64,000 nt of DNA from Atrina japonica (Eukaryota; Mollusca; Bivalvia; Pterioida; Pinnidae): positions 1,010,501 to 1,074,500 of the forward strand of contig BROG01000149.1 of NCBI GenBank assembly GCA_030159075.1. Reading direction: 5' to 3'. The notes under the pieces were generated by a model. It did no database searches, was not told the origin of the DNA, and saw nothing but the letters and a program-made list of their open reading frames with translations. The position numbers and the translations under genes are program-made. Position 1 is the first letter of the stretch, and every line of letters begins with the position of its first letter. Positions 23,160-36,300 of the stretch are shown one piece after another.

Positions 23160-23433
23160 GCCGGTCTGGCTCAGTTGGTAGCGTGCTCGATTCTTGATTA
23201 TGAGGTCGTGAGTTGGAGTCCAGCCGGTGACAGGTTGGTTTCCTGTTCTTCGGATGAGACAGTAAAAACCGAGGTGACGGTAGGTGTCGGAACGTTAAAG
23301 AACCCTCACTGCTCAATGGCCATAAGTGCTGAGCATAGGCCAAAATTTGAAGCCCTTCACCAGCATTTGGTGACATCTCCATATGAGTGAAATATTCTTG
23401 AGTGGGATGTTAAACTACAATAAACAAACAAAC
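23160..23433 (+). mobile_element. Full-length tRNA-derived SINE, family G
   Basis: The 5' tRNA-like head has GGCTCAGTTGGTAGCGTG (A box) and GTGAGTTGGAGTCC (B box). A body follows (GAAGCCCTTCACCAGCATTT), then CTTGAGTGGGATGTTAAAC and an AAACAAAC tail. The polymerase III boxes, length near 274 bp and tail support a SINE. Truncated copies lie at 17641-17762 and 59880-59971. Head-plus-body structure like this is common in molluscan SINEs; I cannot name the family with certainty. Confidence 0.9.
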
Positions 23434-23904
23434 ATGATCTTTACTGAAATGCTTTTGTATCCCACTTTAAAAGATCAACATTTCTCGTTTTTTTCTGGAA
23501 AAGATGTGAGTTTTGATTGTCCTTGATCATGGGATGATATTATAGAAACATGAAGAATTTTTCTTATTTTCATTAAATTTATGAGAAATAAAAACAACAC
23601 AATTTGCTATATTCATTTGTATATAAAAATTTATTTTGATAAAAAAAATGATATTGACAACAAGCAAATAGACATTAATGGCTGCAAGATTTATGTCATA
23701 AACATTGTAATGCAGAAATGTCGACAAATTCTTTGTGATGTATGATGCTACTTCTTCAATGATTCAGCACCCGATATAAAGTAACGCTTATTATTGCGAG
23801 TCCCACATCAATTAGTTTTGGTGAACTTGAAAACATATACATAATTGTAAACTTGAACTGGATATATAAAAAGACCTGTTTATCAAGATTGGTACAAAAA
23901 ATAA

Positions 23905-24245
23905 ATTCGTTCTCTATTACATTAGCTTTGTATTTCAAAAAAAAAAAAATTAATTTCTTTTTTAACTACTTAGATATAAAATTACAAATACGCAGGCGTA
24001 GAAATTCCTTTGTGAAAATAAGGTCAGGTCCAGTGTTGTATACATATACAAATAGTAAGGTCATATTAATTAATTGCTGAACTTAGTTTCTCAAGCAATT
24101 TTCACAAAATATACAGGAATTTAAGAATTTTTATGCCTGTGCATACATGTATTTTTTTTTTTGTTTGTTATTATACATTAATCTAAATAGTATAAAAGAA
24201 AGTTTTTTTATTGGAAAAAAATCCCCTTTTGATCTTTTTCAGTTG
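23905..24245. mobile_element. MITE-like element, family F, partial copy
   Basis: Contains AAATACGCAGGCGTAGAAAT, AAGGTCAGGTCCAGTG and AAGCAATTTTCACAAAATAT, shared with 16483-16862. The terminal repeats are degraded. Confidence 0.65.
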
Positions 24246-24584
24246 AATTTGTTAACCCCCCCCCCCCAAAAAAAATGAACTCGACCACATACAAATGATA
24301 TAGACTAATTCATTTGTGGTTCTAGGGATAAATGATTTGAGAATTAAACGAATATGCAGAAATTGGGTCAAATACAATAAAACATTCATGTCACACATAC
24401 ATAATTATATATAGATGTATATCAGACATCAATTTGCACCACCCATCTACTTTATGATTTAAGTTGCCATGGGAACAAGTCATTTCAAGGATTTTTGAGG
24501 TAAAAATTGTTTATGGAATATTAATTGGAATGTAATAAGAGATATCAAATTAATACAGAAATAACAATTTCACTAACACAATAT

Positions 24585-25264
24585 GTGGTACATGGAACTT
24601 GTCTCAAGAGACCACTCATGAAACCAGCTGACTTGTGAGACCAAGATCTGACAATGACTCTCATGAAACCAGCTGACTTGTGAGACCAAGATCTGACAAT
24701 GACTCTCTCCAGCTGATTGTGAGACCAAGATCTGACAACCACTCTCATGAAACTGACTTGTGGGACCAAGATCTGACAACCATCTCATGAAACCAACTGA
24801 CTCTGAGACAAGATCTGAAATCACTCATGAAACCAGCTGACTTGTGAGACCAAGACAATCACTCTCAAAACACTGACTTGTGAGACCAAGATCTGACAAC
24901 GACTCATGAAACCAGCTGACTTGTGAGACCAAGATCTGACAATCACTCTCATGAAACCAGCTGACTTGTCAGACCAAGATCTGACAATCACTCTCATGAA
25001 ACCAGCTGACTTGTGAGACCAAGATCTGACAATCACTCTCATGAAACCAGCTGACTTGTGAGACCAAGATCTGACAACCACTCTCATGAAACCAGCTGAC
25101 TTGTGAGACCAAGATCTGAGAGACCAGCTGACTTGTGAGACCAAGATCTGAGAGACCACTCAGTTAAAAACTCCTTTAAATAAAACCACTTTTAAGGGAC
25201 CGGCTGTCTTGAGAGACCACATTTGAGTGACAGATGGAGTGGTCTCTCAAGCCAAGTTCTACTT
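24585..25264. mobile_element. MITE of family E enlarged by an internal minisatellite
   Basis: The left end GGAACTTGTCTCAAGAGACC and right end GGTCTCTCAAGCCAAGTTC are an inverted pair and match the ends of the intact family member at 48571-48754. The space between is filled by a 45-bp array. Confidence 0.7.
24600..25160. repeat. 45-bp minisatellite
   Basis: About twelve units built from ACCAGCTGACTTGTGAGACC, AAGATCTGACAATCACT and CTCATGAA; several units are shortened. Lies within MITE ends (24585-25264). Confidence 0.93.
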
Positions 25265-25681
25265 TATCATGTGATTGTTATGGTCAGTGTTGCTCTCCTG
25301 AGTTAAATGAACTGTAAAAAAAAATCAGTAATTTTTCTAACCTTTGCCCCACATCATAACTACACAAAATGAGTCCTATATCCTGTACTGGTATATACAT
25401 GTAGTTCAATGAAACATGAGACCCATTCCTCCTTTGCAGGAGGTTTGTGAACGACATGACTAAAGAGTTTCCATCCTTTGCCTAATTATCTCCCCTTGAA
25501 GGCAGTGCCATCATTTATAAATATGGTACAAGTACAAGTTTATGTCCTTTAACCAAACACAGTTTCTGACAAATCTAGAGAAAGTCCGAGTCCATAGCAA
25601 AAGTTTAAATTTATGCACAATGTAAATAACTGAATGTGAGTCACATGTCATATTCCATAAAGACTAAACATCTTGATAACC

Positions 25682-26060
25682 ATAACTGTGTAACAAATTC
25701 CATCATGGTTGTGTGTTACATAACCCTGTAACAAATTCCATCATGGTTGTGTGTTACATAACTGTGTAACAAATTCCATCATGGTTGTGTGTTACATAAC
25801 TGTGTAACAAATTCCATCATGGTTGTGTGTTACATAATCGTGTAACAAATCCATCATGGTTGTGTGTTACATAACCCTGTAACAAATTCCATCATGGTTG
25901 TGTGTTACATAACTGTGTAACAAATTCATCATGTTTGTGTGTTACATAATCGTGTAACAAATCCATCATGGTTGTGTGTTACATAACTGTGTAACAAATT
26001 CCATCATGGTTGGGTGTTACATAATCGTGTAACAAATTCCGTCATGGATGTATGTTGAAC
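25682..26060. repeat. 38-bp minisatellite
   Basis: About ten units of ATAACTGTGTAACAAATTCC plus ATCATGGTTGTGTGTTAC, with minor variants (ATAACCCTG, ATAATCGTG). Confidence 0.93.
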
Positions 26061-26850
26061 ACCAGGAGCCACTCCGGAGCTACCAAATTCCATCAGGGCT
26101 TGTGTGTTAAATAATCTCATGTCGTAGATCAAATTTTTCAGTCAAGACTTTCTCCATCCACATCGTGTAGGATTGTAGACAAATCCATCATGGTTAATTG
26201 GAGTTAACATCATGTACACTATCCATCAACTATTATCGTATATTCAGTGAGGATAACTGTGTACACAAAATGTATCATGTTTGTGTATCACATAATCGTG
26301 GAGAACAAATAATCCACCTTTGGCATGGTTGTCAACTCTTTGGCATACACTGTGTAACAAAAGAATGTTTGTGTGTTACATAATCTTGCCCTCAATCCAT
26401 TGGGAAATGATTTACATTAATCCTGTGTAACCAATTCCATCATGGTTGTGTGTTACATTTTCTCCTAACAAATTTCATCATGGTTTGGTGTTATCATAAT
26501 CGTGTAACAAATTTCGTCATGGATGTATGTTGAACACCAGGAGCCACTCCGGAGCTACCAACATGTGGCAAGGGCTTTTGTTGCATTATTAATATCTTTC
26601 ATATCATAGATCACAACCCTATTTTGCCCAGTCAAAAAACTTTCTCCATTGGAACACCCTAGGATGTAGATAAGAGCATATGACAACACTTAATTGGAGG
26701 TTATTGGATTTTTACACTATTCAAACTATTATTGTATATTCAGTGAGGATACATGTACACAAATGTATCAGTGTATCACCAACAGGTGGGAGAAAAATAA
26801 TGGTTACACCTTTGGCGTATAAGAGAGGAAAGTGTCAACTCTTGGGCAAT
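26038..26850. repeat. Mosaic imperfect duplication next to the 38-bp array
   Basis: The block 26038-26345 and the block 26517-26850 share an ordered series of words: GAACACCAGGAGCCACTCCG, GAGCTACCAA, GTCAA-ACTTTCTCCAT, TTCAGTGAGGATA, CACCTTTGGC, GTCAACTCTTGG/TTTGG. In the first block, pieces of the 38-bp repeat (AAATTCCATC, ATCATGGTT, TGTGTGTTA) replace segments of the second. Confidence 0.75.
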
Positions 26851-27227
26851 ATTCTACAATGTTGGATATTGAAGAAACTTGCCCCTTCAGTTGAAGTTTC
26901 TCCGTCTTGCCCTCAATTTGGGAAATGATTCTATTAATCCTCAAAGCAATCCAAGCTGTAACTATTCTGCTCTTTTCTCCTAAATTTCATTTGGGTTATC
27001 ATAAGCCATTTTATAATAAGACGCGTTTAAGGAAACGTAACATGAAACAAGTGCACATAAGCTATGATGTGTTCATTATTAATACTTTATAAACTACACA
27101 ACCCTATTTCCAAAAAAAAAAATTGGAACAAAAAAAGTTCAACTTCTATAAGACATATGACAACAGCAACAATATTTGGCCCAGTATTGGGTTTAACCTC
27201 AAACACAATCTGTTGTGTATGCGGTGG

Positions 27228-27349
27228 AACTTCGCCTATAGACCACCTCGCTTAGGAAACCACCTCACAATTCAGACCATATATTTCCAGTCTCTTGTGA
27301 GATTCCACTGTATATAGATTTGACGAGAACCTGAGAAAAATTAAAAAAT

Positions 27350-27382
<33 letters not shown>

Positions 27383-27625
27383 CGTCCCAACAAATTTGTG
27401 CAATGTCTAACATTTTGACCCCACTCCCAGGGGCATGTGATGTCGGTGAAGTGTGAGCAACCCTTAGATGAACTTACAGTCTAAGTTTGGTTACTGTATC
27501 ACAATCCAAACTTGAAATATTGCACTTTATATATAAGCAGGATGGAATTACGGATGGACAGACAGACGGATGATCCAAACACTATATGCCCCCTGGTGGA
27601 CATTTCAGACTGGGGTCATGAAGTT
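27228..27625. repeat. Dispersed repeat, family K, copy 1, with flanking repeat debris
   Basis: From about 27350: AAGATGTGTTTGTGAAACAC, AAATGCCCC, GTCTAAGTTTGGTTACTGTA, TTGAAATATTGCACTTTATA, GGACAGACAGACGGATGATC and ATGCCCCC. Same order at 32530-32830 and 53493-53660. 27228-27315 is part of another element ending GAGATTCCACTGTATA. Confidence 0.75.
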
Positions 27626-27629
27626 ACCA

Positions 27630-28620
27630 TTCCTCTTCCTATGTGTACTGTGTACTGGGAAAATTTCTGCCCTGATTATTTTTGCCCTTTTATGATAGGT
27701 AGCATATTCACCCCGTATTAAATTTGACCTAAATCGCTTTTAGGTAATTTGGCATGCCAACATTAGGATTTCATTCGCTAGAGTAAATTTCCTACTTGTT
27801 GACATACCTACGGGTATCCAACTGGGAATAAAACACACAAAACTATCATAGCCAAAAAATATTTAGAATTGTTCGTATGATCAACAAATTAAAAACAAAA
27901 GAAACAAATTAATCTGCCCTGCCAAATTATGTAATTTAAACAAAAACTAGAAAATAACTACATCTTGAATTTTCGGCTGTCTTCATCAGGAAGCAGTAAA
28001 CAGACAATCATGTTTCTGAAGAAGACAATTTTGCTGAAAATTTGAAATACAAGTTTCTTTTTAACAATTACATTCAGCAGTTCATCTTCATATGCAAATT
28101 AGGACACTATTTTAGTTCATAATATCATAAACAAAAATGACCAGTTCACAAACACCGATGCCTGGTCAATAACGATGATGAAGAAAAACGCTTTGAGGAG
28201 CTTCATGAAACAGCAAATGAAACATAACACGGTCACTCCACAAAATATTCTACATAAAATACAAAGGATATTTCATCCCTGTCATAAAATATATGTCGTT
28301 TGGTCACAAAATGGTGGTATGAAAAATGTATATAGCACCATAAAAAACATGGCTGACAGGTTGTTTATAACACTTGATAATATATGTAAGGGGCTACCCA
28401 TGACTACTTTGATAGGGCAAAGGTCATATGCAGATAATTATTAGAAGATTTTTAAAATGATGATAAAATCTTATATCACATATAGATGCCTGCCAACTTA
28501 AAATTGAGGTTAATTTAAGTCAAAGAAGTGACTGAAAAGAACAGCCAATAAATGGATCTCTGATCTCAGAGGTAAAGGAAAAGGAAAAAAATAACAAATA
28601 ATTTGTTTCAATAATGAAAA
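27630..28620. other. Intergenic stretch without supported gene
   Basis: An 89-codon plus-strand frame (28175-28444) lies here. It is lysine- and histidine-rich with no recognisable motif and no splice context, so I do not call it a gene. No repeat array is visible. Confidence 0.45.
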
Positions 28621-28623
28621 ACA

Positions 28624-28807
28624 TACAGTCAAAGCTGTGTATATAAAGGCCACTGGAGGGAACAGGCAAAAGTAGCTGTTATACACAGGTGGTCTTTATA
28701 AAGAGGTTTATTCATTATAAAGATGATAACAAAGGTTGTTTTAAATTACCTTTAAAGGCAGGTGCCCTTTATACAGAGTTGGCCTTTAATATACAAGTCT
28801 GACTGTA
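28624..28807. mobile_element. MITE-like element, family D, copy 2
   Basis: Left TACAGTCAAAGCTGTG, right ACAAGTCTGACTGTA; interior TATAAAGGCC and GGTCTTTATAAAG words. More diverged than the copy at 31253. Confidence 0.75.
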
Positions 28808-29254
28808 ACACAAAAACAATATATAATAACTAAAGGTAGGACAACCTGTAGAACTATAGTTTAACAGTGCATCTTTACCCGAAACTACTAAAAGCAAGTC
28901 TTGTTTTAAATCTGCATCTGATATAGAGACAACCCCAATGTTCCGATCGGTCGTATAATTCATTTGCGACTTGACTGTGTTGACTCTCGATGGGTGTTGA
29001 GACGTCTGTACCAATTGTGACGAGGATTCGTTCCTCGTACAGGGGATACTTGGACTCTCTCGGTTGACAGGGGATGCTTACTCCTCTATCACACCTGATC
29101 CCACCTCTTGATTTCCACAGGTCCGAGTTTGTCCATTTTTACCCGATTTGTATCTATATCCTGGACAACCTAAAGATTTATACTTTGGTATCTGAGATGT
29201 TTTATGCACATCAATGTGTAGTAGCATGTATCCTACTAAACTCATCAGAACTAA

Positions 29255-29945
29255 TAGCAAAATCCCCCCACCCATTTCACTGGCTAATAGCAAGTATCCT
29301 TACTAAAACATCCATAGCTAGTAGCAAGTATCCTTACTAAAACATCCATAGCTAGTAGCAAGTATCCTTACTAGAACATCAATGGCTATTAGAAAGTATT
29401 CTTTCTAGAACTCCACTGGCTAATACATGTAATAGCAAGTCCCCTTACTAGAACATCTATGGCTAATAGCGAATCTTTTTACTAAAACATCCATGGCTAA
29501 CAGCAAGCTCCTTGCTAAATATGCATAGCTAAAAGCAGGTTTCCTTACTAAAAATCCATGGCTGATAGCAAGTCTTCTTACCAGAAAATCCATGGCTAAA
29601 AGCAAGGCTCTTTACCTGAATACCAATGACTAACAGCAAAGCTCCTATCTCCAATACCTATGACTCAAAGCAAGGCTCCTTACTCAGATACCTATGACTA
29701 ATAGCAAGCCTCCTTACTTGGAAACCTATGACTAACAGCAATGCTCCTAACAGGGAGACCTATGACTAACAGGGAAACGTATGAATAACAGGGAAACCTA
29801 TGACTAACAGGGAAACCTATGACTAACAGCAATGCTCCTTACTGGGAAACCTATGACTAATAGCAATGCTCCTTACTGGGAAACCTATGACTAATAGCAA
29901 GCCTCCTTACTGGGAAACATATGACTAACAGCAAGGCTCCTTAAT
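29255..29945. repeat. Diverged ~34-bp minisatellite just past the 3' end of the double-NDT gene
   Basis: About twenty units. The older, left part resembles GCTAATAGCAAGTATCCTTA plus CTAAAACATCCATG; the right part resembles GACTAATAGCAATGCTCCTT plus ACTGGGAAACCTAT. The gradual change along the array suggests an old array with recent expansion at the right. Confidence 0.9.
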
Positions 29946-30127
29946 ATTAGAAATTAAAGACATCTTAGTTGCTAGAAATGTCCATGTTCAGTAAGAATTC
30001 TTGGTAATATCCACAACTTCAGACCTATATATACCAAAGTGCAATAGCAAGCATTCTAATCTACATCAAGATCTTTCATTCCGAGATTTTGAAGCCAAGA
30101 AGAAATTAATTGACTGTTCAGACAGAA

Positions 30128-30328
30128 TCAAAGTGTAGGGCTCCGACATTTCTGTGGTGAGTTTCCCCGTGACGCACTTTGTTTAACAATCGTAGATTCT
30201 GTAAGATGACCAATTGCACATTCTACTGCCTCTTCTATGTCATCGAACAACTGAATGCCCTCCCTGCTGGCAAGGTCCGTCAAATATGACCGTCCTCGGT
30301 GGTAGTCCTTCAAAGCTGCACAGGACAT
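30128..30328 (-). CDS. Double-NDT gene last exon
   Basis: Acceptor TTTTCCAG. Encodes MSCAALKDYHRGRSYLTDL, ASREGIQLFDDIEEAVECA and a short basic tail ending CRSPTL, then TGA at 30130-30128. The first Met here is internal, not a start. Confidence 0.92.
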   Translation of the reverse strand: MSCAALKDYHRGRSYLTDLASREGIQLFDDIEEAVECAIGHLTESTIVKQSASRGNSPQKCRSPTL

Positions 30329-33300
30329 CTGGAAAAAAAATTGAAACATTTGTCAAATAAAATTGATTGCTTACCAGGTGCAACCAAATTAATTATTCTA
30401 CCCCTGAAAATAATAGACTCTACTTAAAATCAATGACTTCGACCATTCTAAATGTGTCTCTAGGGGTGTATATGGGTTAGAGGGTAGACATATGATGGTA
30501 TGGCACCAGATAAGATGGTGTTAAGTGTGTTATCTAGTTCAATTTCACCATTTCCCTTTTATGGGACAAATTTTCAAAATGTTTATCTCATTGACCCCTG
30601 TAGCCATATTTGGACTCATCCATTTCAAAGAATAGTAAAGTCCACTGTCAGAATTGAGGAGTGTATAATTTAGAGTCAAAATTTCAAAAATGATTTTACA
30701 TCCAATATTAACCTGTTCACCCCTGATATATGATAATGGACCATACAGTTTATTGATTTGGGTGAGTCTAAATTTGACCACAGGGGTTGATGAGTTAATT
30801 GTGTTGGGAAACACCATTGAACTCATCAAACCCTGAAAAACAATAGACTCTTCTGTAAACCGATGACTTAGGCCAGTCTAAATGTGTGAATTTAGGGGTG
30901 AATGAGTTTAACAAAAACAAACCATTGTCTCTCGCTTACCTTCTCTCCCCCGATTAATGCATCATCCATTATGTACTGTACACACAAGATTACTTTACAC
31001 TTCATCCCGATGTAGTACCCAGCCTGCAAAGAAAATACACGGCTATAAATGAAACTAAGTTTGTTTTGTGTGCACTGATCAACAACAGTAATGAACAAGA
31101 GGCCCATGGACCATATCGTACACCTGAAATGTGAAAAGTTGCCTTGAGGGCAGGACCCTGTCTTTGGTTCCTCGTAGCACTCCCCTTTCATTTACCTTTT
31201 ATTTGTACCATATGTCCTCATGCCCTGTGGATTTGTGTTGGTATCTTACAAATACAGTAAAACCTGCTATAGCGGCCATCTCTATATAAGGATCACCTGT
31301 CTATAAAGGCCAATTTTGAAAAGTCCCTTGACTGCATACTTCAACTAAATTGAACCTGTGTATAAGGGTCACCTGCACATAAAGGCCAATATTTTCTGGT
31401 CCCTTGGGTGGCCCCTATATACAGGTTTTACTGTATATGGTTTGATGGTGGTAATTTTGATTTTCAAATTATTATAACACTCCCTGGGAAGGTAGGTGAG
31501 CAAAAACAAATGATAATAAAAAGTCTGAAAAGACGTCAAAAATGAAATTTCTGATTTCTACAAAAAATCTTAACTTGAATCATACATTCATGTAGATACA
31601 ATTAGATTTTTTTTTCAATCCATGCAGCAGTTCTGGAGGAGAAGATTTTCAAAGAAGGGTACCACCTGAACATTGAAAATAGACAAAGTCTCAAAAAAGA
31701 GTCAAATTTGCAAAACTACAAAACTAATCCATCATGTAAAGCATAGCATGTGCTAAGAATCAATAGACCATTGTTCATACAAGTACAAAGATATATACAC
31801 AGTAGGAGCAGGTAAACCTAAGCTCAACCAGTCTTATTAACCAGAGCACAGACAATTGTAGGGGGCCAAAATAAGGCCCCATTCCCAATGAAAATAAATG
31901 CATTTTTTCCCAATCTGCAGTCAAAATTTCCCAAATGAAGTTAAATGACAATGAATCTTAAGTAACTTCTTGTAGTTTCAAAAAGTTTTGTGTGTTTTTA
32001 GATTTCCCAATATCAACAAAAAAATATTCAAATTCAAAAGGATCCAGGGCCCCGATTCCTAAAGTTTCTGGAAAATCCCTGAATGATATTCTGAAAATTT
32101 GGCAATTAAAAATGAAAGCTAAAAGCTGAATAACATAACAGTGAAAAAGTATTATTTCATTTCAATTTTACAATGAATTGACAAAATGGCAAATTAGGCT
32201 ATGATTTAATAAGTTTTTTTTAAGCAGATATATTGGACAATTTCTGAGAGGTTTAAATTTAGAAATTTTCCTGAAAATTTAAGATAAAATTATTTGAACT
32301 TTGTTTGGAAATGAAACCCAAATCAATTTCTGACATAAATTGAAATGATAGAAGCCTTGTATACCTCGATCATAGATGAAATGGATCTAGTCCGGTCTGT
32401 GATAACATACAACATCAGACGGCACTTTTCTCTGGCAGCCACCTGTATGGGGACCAGCCTCTGTTCCCAGTCATTTAGGCCTATAAATGGGTTAGCATAT
32501 GACAGGCCGTACTTCCTGAAAATCACAATGAACAAGATGTGATTGTGAAACACAAATGCCTGTGGTCCCAACAAATTTCTACGCTGGCAAATAATATGTA
32601 TGCTTTAAATATTGCAATGTCCTAAATTTTGACCCCACCCCAGTGTGAGCAGCCCTTATATGAACTTACAGTCTAAGTTTGGTTACTGTATCACAATTAA
32701 AACTTGAAATATTGCACTTTATATGTATAAAGCGTGATGGAATTACAAACAAACAGACAGACAGACAAACAGACAGATGGATGATCCAAACACTAGATGC
32801 CCCCGACAGACCTTTTGGGCCGGAAGCATAAAAAGATATTTTTGAGAAATTCCATGGCAGCTAATCAATTCATAATTATTTCATCAAATATTGCTGAACA
32901 TTGGGCATACTGTATTGTGACGTTACCTAATTTCTAAAGTAACCTTGATTTCTTTGTCTGTAATACATCACAGGGGACGTCAACGTTGAAGATATTTTCA
33001 GCAAAGAAGGTTTCCCTGCCAACCTATTGCCATATCACCGAATCAGCTGAACAATGACAATTCGAGAGGAATGCTTGCTTCATTTACTTACAATATACCT
33101 AATGACTGCGATTTCAGCTATTACCATTTCGGAGTCATTTTAAAACTTTGAATAAATAAAATACACTGCTGATAGAATTATACTTTAATCGTCTGGTGCT
33201 AGTGTAAGCTTTCAGATTCAAAATGGAATGCATTAACATTTGAGGTCACAAGCAGGAATATACTTTTTATGGAAAGAGTCGTTACTAATAAAGTTTGTGA

Positions 33301-36300
33301 AAAAAATAAAACTGTGCATGCTGTACAAATACATGTTATGGTAGGGGAAAAGTTTGTCGCAGCCAGTGTTAGAACCTTTATACATAATCGTTAATTCTGA
33401 ATACATAATTTATGTGTTAAGAATAAAATGTTATGTTTAAAATTGTCAAGAGAAAAATAAAGATGTGCCCCTATCTCTGTTCTAAGGGGCATAAAAGGAC
33501 ATCACAATTACCTCAACATTGGAATGGCTATACGATCCCTCCAGCTTGTATCCCCACAACTTCCCCCGAGGTAGATATCAATTGTTGGACCATTGGTTAC
33601 AGGACATGTATAGTAAACAGAATTTTGAGGTAAATCTGCCAAAAAAGTCAAATATTGTAATACTGAATTTATAAAAGAATGTTAGAATTACTGAAATATA
33701 CAAAATGGTAGAATAATATATAGTCTCATAGATGGCATCAATGTCTGTGTTCACTTATGTAACTTGAAATTTTCACTTTCTTTTTAAATTCACCCTCTCG
33801 TCTAAGGCTGAAAATTAAAGGGAGAATTCACAAAATTAGGACTGACATTGTAAAGTTTCCCCATGCTCAGGTAGTGTACATATTTACCATTAAAACCAAG
33901 TATGTTCATGAAATGATCCTATGCCCCCAGTCATAAAAGACCACCTGTCTTGAGAGACCGCTGTCATAAAAGACCACCTGTCTTGAGAGACCGCTGTCAT
34001 AAAAGACCACCTGTCTTGAGAGACCACTGTCATAAAAGACCACCTGTCTTGAGAGACCGCTGTCATAAAAGACCACCTGTCTTGAGAGACCAGTCATAAA
34101 AGACCACCTATCTTGAGAGACCAGTCATAAAAGACCACCTGTCTTGAGAGACCACTGTCATAAAAGACCACCTGTCTTGAGAGACCACTGTCATAAAAGA
34201 CCACCTGTCTTGAGAGACCAGTCATAAAAGACCACCTGTCTTGAGAGACCAGTCATAAAAGACCACCTGTCTTGAGAGACCACTGTCATAAAAGACCACC
34301 TGTCTTGAGAGACCGCTGTCATAAAAAACCATCTGTCTTTTGAGACCATATCTTGAAAACCACTAAGTTAAATTTCTCTGTAAATAAAAAAAAAATTTTT
34401 TGAGAGATGATCTGTATTGAGAGGCAACATTCTTAAAACCTTTTGATGAAACCTTTATTCAGAGACCACCTGTCTTGTCAGACCACATTTTGGTGGCAGA
34501 AGAGGTGGTCTTTCAGGTCAGGTTACACTGTACTTAAAATTCTGATGCACACATTTTATGGTAGGGACTAGATTTTTGTAGCCAAATATAGTAACAATGT
34601 TCAGTCGTTCATATTCAAATTCAAACTTTTTCTAACTATAAAACAGAAAACTGTACTTTGTTGGTGCTGTGTATGCTAACAGGGGATGCTGACTCCTTCC
34701 AGACACCTGGTCCCATCCCGTTTGGGATTGCAATTGTTATTCATGTTGAGACAATTTGATATCTATTTTGTTGTATTCTAATGGACTTGAAGTTTTCGAT
34801 TATACATTGGTACTCCTTTATTTTTACTTTTTACGTTATATGGCATACATGTCTAGCTGACTGAACTGATTTTGATTAATAAAACATTGTACAGACAACA
34901 AACACTCACTTGGTAGAAGGTTTCCAGCGAAACTCAATAATCTCTGTAATAATGGCTTCTCCTGAACAAACAAAACAAAAATAAATAAAATGATTTATAA
35001 TCCATCATTACCAGCACATCTTTAATTACCACCAGTAACGGTACTGTCAAAGTCTATTTATAGGTCCTGAAATGTCTGGCCTATCATGATTTAATGCTGA
35101 CAGTGTAGTATTAAATATAGAAATTTTATCTTATTTGTCCCCTACCTGTGAAACTTGGAGACTATACATTTTGTCTGCATCCATCCAGCAGTCTGTCCAT
35201 CTGTCAGTTTACGGTTTCAGTCACATTTTATAATTGCCCATCATTCATTTAGTAATATTATCACAGGTAGGTCATGTATAGATTCATCAATACTCACTGA
35301 ATGCTTGTTTTATTTTATTTCATTTTTTTTTTTTCGCTGTCTCTTCCTTTTAAATTCCCAAATCACAATTACAACTACCTGTTCCTAACGACACCAATAT
35401 TCCATATTTCAAAGTCAAGTTTTACTCCTACCTTATTAGCCTTATTCAACTCTATCTACTGATCCCCTGATCAAAGGGGGTCATTAAATCAAAAGTGGCA
35501 TTAGCTGTTTTTATTTTTAAATTCTTTCCTTTTTGCCTATTTGGATTGATATAAAATAACAAAAAAATTAATACACAGGCATGAAAATTCTTAAATTCCT
35601 AAATATTTTGTAAAAATTGCTTGAGAAACCCAGTTTGGATATTATTCACTTGCAATTTTGAATAATTCAACCTTATTATTTGTTTTTGAAGATTAAACAT
35701 ATTTTATTCAATATATGCATTGAATAGGATTGGGCAACAAGTTTTACAACATTAGGATAACCCTCTCCTATAAATAGATTTTGTACGCAAAATTTGTCCT
35801 AAGTGACCTTTACATTGTTTTAGAGATATTTGCTATAACAGTGCATAGGGGAGACCGGGGAAAGTTGGAACGTGGGGAAGTTGGAACACCAAGAATTGTG
35901 AATTAAGTATTAAATTGATGATGCCATCACTCTTGTTGTAGTATGCACTTATATCTGTAGGGTACAGCCATATTGTTTTTTCAGGGGCAAGATCAAGATC
36001 TGCAGGATAGGTTGATATTTTTCATTTTTGGTATATCAAAGTAAAAATCTTCACTGATAGTATTTTTGTTCTGTTGAATACACTTTTGCTGAAGTACAAG
36101 ATCTTTATATTGCATTCATTTGCATAAATACATGTGCATTTAATGATATAACCATTTTGCTAATAAATTTCTGTTCAGTGAAATGTAGACTAAAAGATCT
36201 CCAAATTGGGTGTTAGGGGCAAGTTGAAACATTACCATTGGGGTAAGTTGGAACATGTTTCAAATAACCCCTTGGCGTTTAATGCTTGACATGTAGGTTC

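Noticed and set aside
23160..23230. Possible tRNA gene
   Set aside because: A and B boxes are present but the stems are broken and a SINE body and AAAC tail follow; it is a SINE head. The same applies to 7884-7970, 39060-39175 and 46360-46432.
28175..28444. 89-codon plus-strand frame
   Set aside because: No recognisable motif, no promoter or splice context, and composition like the surrounding DNA.
33927..34340. Possible CRISPR array (31-33-bp repeats)
   Set aside because: The units are contiguous with no unique spacers, and the setting is an animal intron; it is a minisatellite.
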